The notes under the pieces were generated by a model that saw only the letters and a list, made by a program, of their open reading frames with translations, made no database searches and was not told where the DNA came from. From Streptomyces asoensis (lineage in GTDB: Bacteria; Actinomycetota; Actinomycetes; Streptomycetales; Streptomycetaceae), in contig NZ_BNEB01000005.1 in assembly GCF_016860545.1 (NCBI RefSeq), positions 2,976,001 through 3,040,000 of the forward strand: a stretch of 64,000 nucleotides of DNA. Direction: 5' to 3'. The number at the start of each line of letters is the position of its first letter. Position 1 is the stretch's first letter. Below, in pieces: positions 63,226 through 64,000 of the stretch. The position numbers and the translations under genes were made by a program.

Positions 63226-64000
63226 CTACCGGACCCAGCCGCGCTCGTACGACGTCCAGTCCTGCTCGGTGGCCGCGAAGTCCACGTACGCGGCGACGCC
63301 GAAGTTGCGCCGGTCGGCGTCGGTGCGCGACAGGCCCAGCCGGACGCCCCGGACGGCCGCCTCGACGGTCTCCGCGTGATTCCAGTGCCCGAACCTGTTC
63401 TCGTGGTAGAAGGGCAGGCCCATCAGCAGGTCGGTGGAGTCCGGGGTGACCTCCAGGGCGAGCGAGGTCTGCTGCGCGACGTAGCCGCCGTAGGTGCTCT
63501 CCAACGGCTGCATCGTGTCGTACGACATCACGGCGATCTGGTCGACGCGGCGGGCGACCTGGCCGAAGAACCTCTGCGACCACCACTTGGGGTGGCCGGC
63601 GGTCGTGCCCCAGAAGGAGTGGAAGCCGGGCAGCGGGTCGATCTGATGGGCCGCGACCGAGAGCTGGGCGCCGCGCGCACGGGTGACGGCCCGCAGGGAG
63701 TCCAGGAGGGTGAGGTAGTCGCCGTCGCCCGAGTGCAGGGGTTCGAGGTCGAAGTGGGCGCCCTGGAAACCGGCGTCGAGGATCTCGCGGGTGGACCGCA
63801 CGACCGCGGCACGGGTCCCGGCCCGCTCCAGCCGCATGCCGTCCGGGCTCTCGGTCGCGAGGACGTCGCCGAGCCAGGCCTGGACGCGCAGCTCCGGCGC
63901 CTCCCGGTGGACGGCGGCTATGAACTCCCGCGCGCCGGAGTAGGCGGACGGGGGGAGCGTGCCGTCGTGCTCCAGGGGACCGGCGTGGACGTACAGGTCC
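63226..64000 (-). CDS. GH18-like secreted or cytoplasmic protein, C-terminal part
   Basis: The frame is open from the right window edge to a stop at 63226, so about 257 C-terminal residues are seen. The repeated beta-alpha pattern, GAHFDLEPLHSGD, DQIAVMSYDT and GLPFYHEN resemble the barrel of GH18-type proteins; the acid in FDLEP falls where GH18 enzymes have D-x-x-D-x-D-x-E, but the full chitinase motif is absent. It may be an inactive or differently acting relative. The N-terminus and any signal peptide lie outside the window. Confidence 0.6.
   Translation of the reverse strand, partial: DLYVHAGPLEHDGTLPPSAYSGAREFIAAVHREAPELRVQAWLGDVLATESPDGMRLERAGTRAAVVRSTREILDAGFQGAHFDLEPLHSGDGDYLTLLDSLRAVTRARGAQLSVAAHQIDPLPGFHSFWGTTAGHPKWWSQRFFGQVARRVDQIAVMSYDTMQPLESTYGGYVAQQTSLALEVTPDSTDLLMGLPFYHENRFGHWNHAETVEAAVRGVRLGLSRTDADRRNFGVAAYVDFAATEQDWTSYERGWVR

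Overview
The window is high-GC chromosomal DNA of a Streptomyces. The evidence is codon use, SCO-type gene neighbourhoods, a bldK-type oligopeptide transporter, SARP/AfsR regulators, an XRE-DUF397 pair, and families of dispersed GC-rich Streptomyces repeats. I see no tRNA, rRNA, CRISPR array, complete insertion sequence or prophage. Read from right to left, the housekeeping genes follow the order of Mycobacterium tuberculosis Rv1165-Rv1223 (lpqW/typA, mshB, a small membrane gene, ferredoxin, dapC, dapE, a LOG protein, folP2, a DivIVA protein, tag, a DUF3117 gene, an O-methyltransferase, sigE, rseA, htrA). This is an old actinobacterial backbone into which accessory blocks have been inserted.

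Layout. 1-2.7 kb: an ECF sigma factor, its zinc anti-sigma factor and the start of an HtrA protease (envelope stress). 2.8-7.1 kb: O-methyltransferase, DUF3117, crotonase, 3-methyladenine glycosylase, DivIVA-like protein and a FolP2-type pterin-binding protein. 7.2-12.8 kb: LOG protein, dapE, two exported proteins, dapC and a 7Fe ferredoxin. 12.9-18.3 kb: a GNAT/SirB1 pair and a four-gene ABC exporter plus two-component operon. 18.4-22.4 kb: a large collagen-like membrane protein, a small membrane protein and mshB. 22.4-26.2 kb: an accessory island with degenerate nuclease/HEPN remnants, a winged-helix/zinc-ribbon protein, a HATPase / XRE / DUF397 module and a tiny membrane protein. 26.4-53.8 kb: an S9 peptidase and three complete oligopeptide ABC importers. 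54.2-63.2 kb: typA, an LpqW-like lipoprotein, a coiled-coil protein, an Sdh1-type succinate dehydrogenase and a small membrane protein. The right edge cuts a GH18-like protein.

The most unusual part is 26-54 kb. One Opp operon (SBP-B-C-D-F, minus strand) is followed by a bldK-type operon on the plus strand, and a second, closely similar bldK-type operon faces it on the minus strand next to typA. By position (typA neighbour, same gene order) the latter is most likely the true bldKA-E. Between the two convergent bldK copies sit a small SARP, a large AfsR-like STAND regulator, a DinB-fold protein and a methyltransferase. The layout suggests a peptide-import and signal-sensing cassette inside a segment bounded by near-identical inverted ATPase genes. 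Further signals are a 22-codon ORF with a perfect ribosome binding site in the bldK leader, a triplicated ribosome binding site with a 15-codon mini-ORF before the last bldK ATPase, and strong hairpins right after both bldK-type binding-protein genes.
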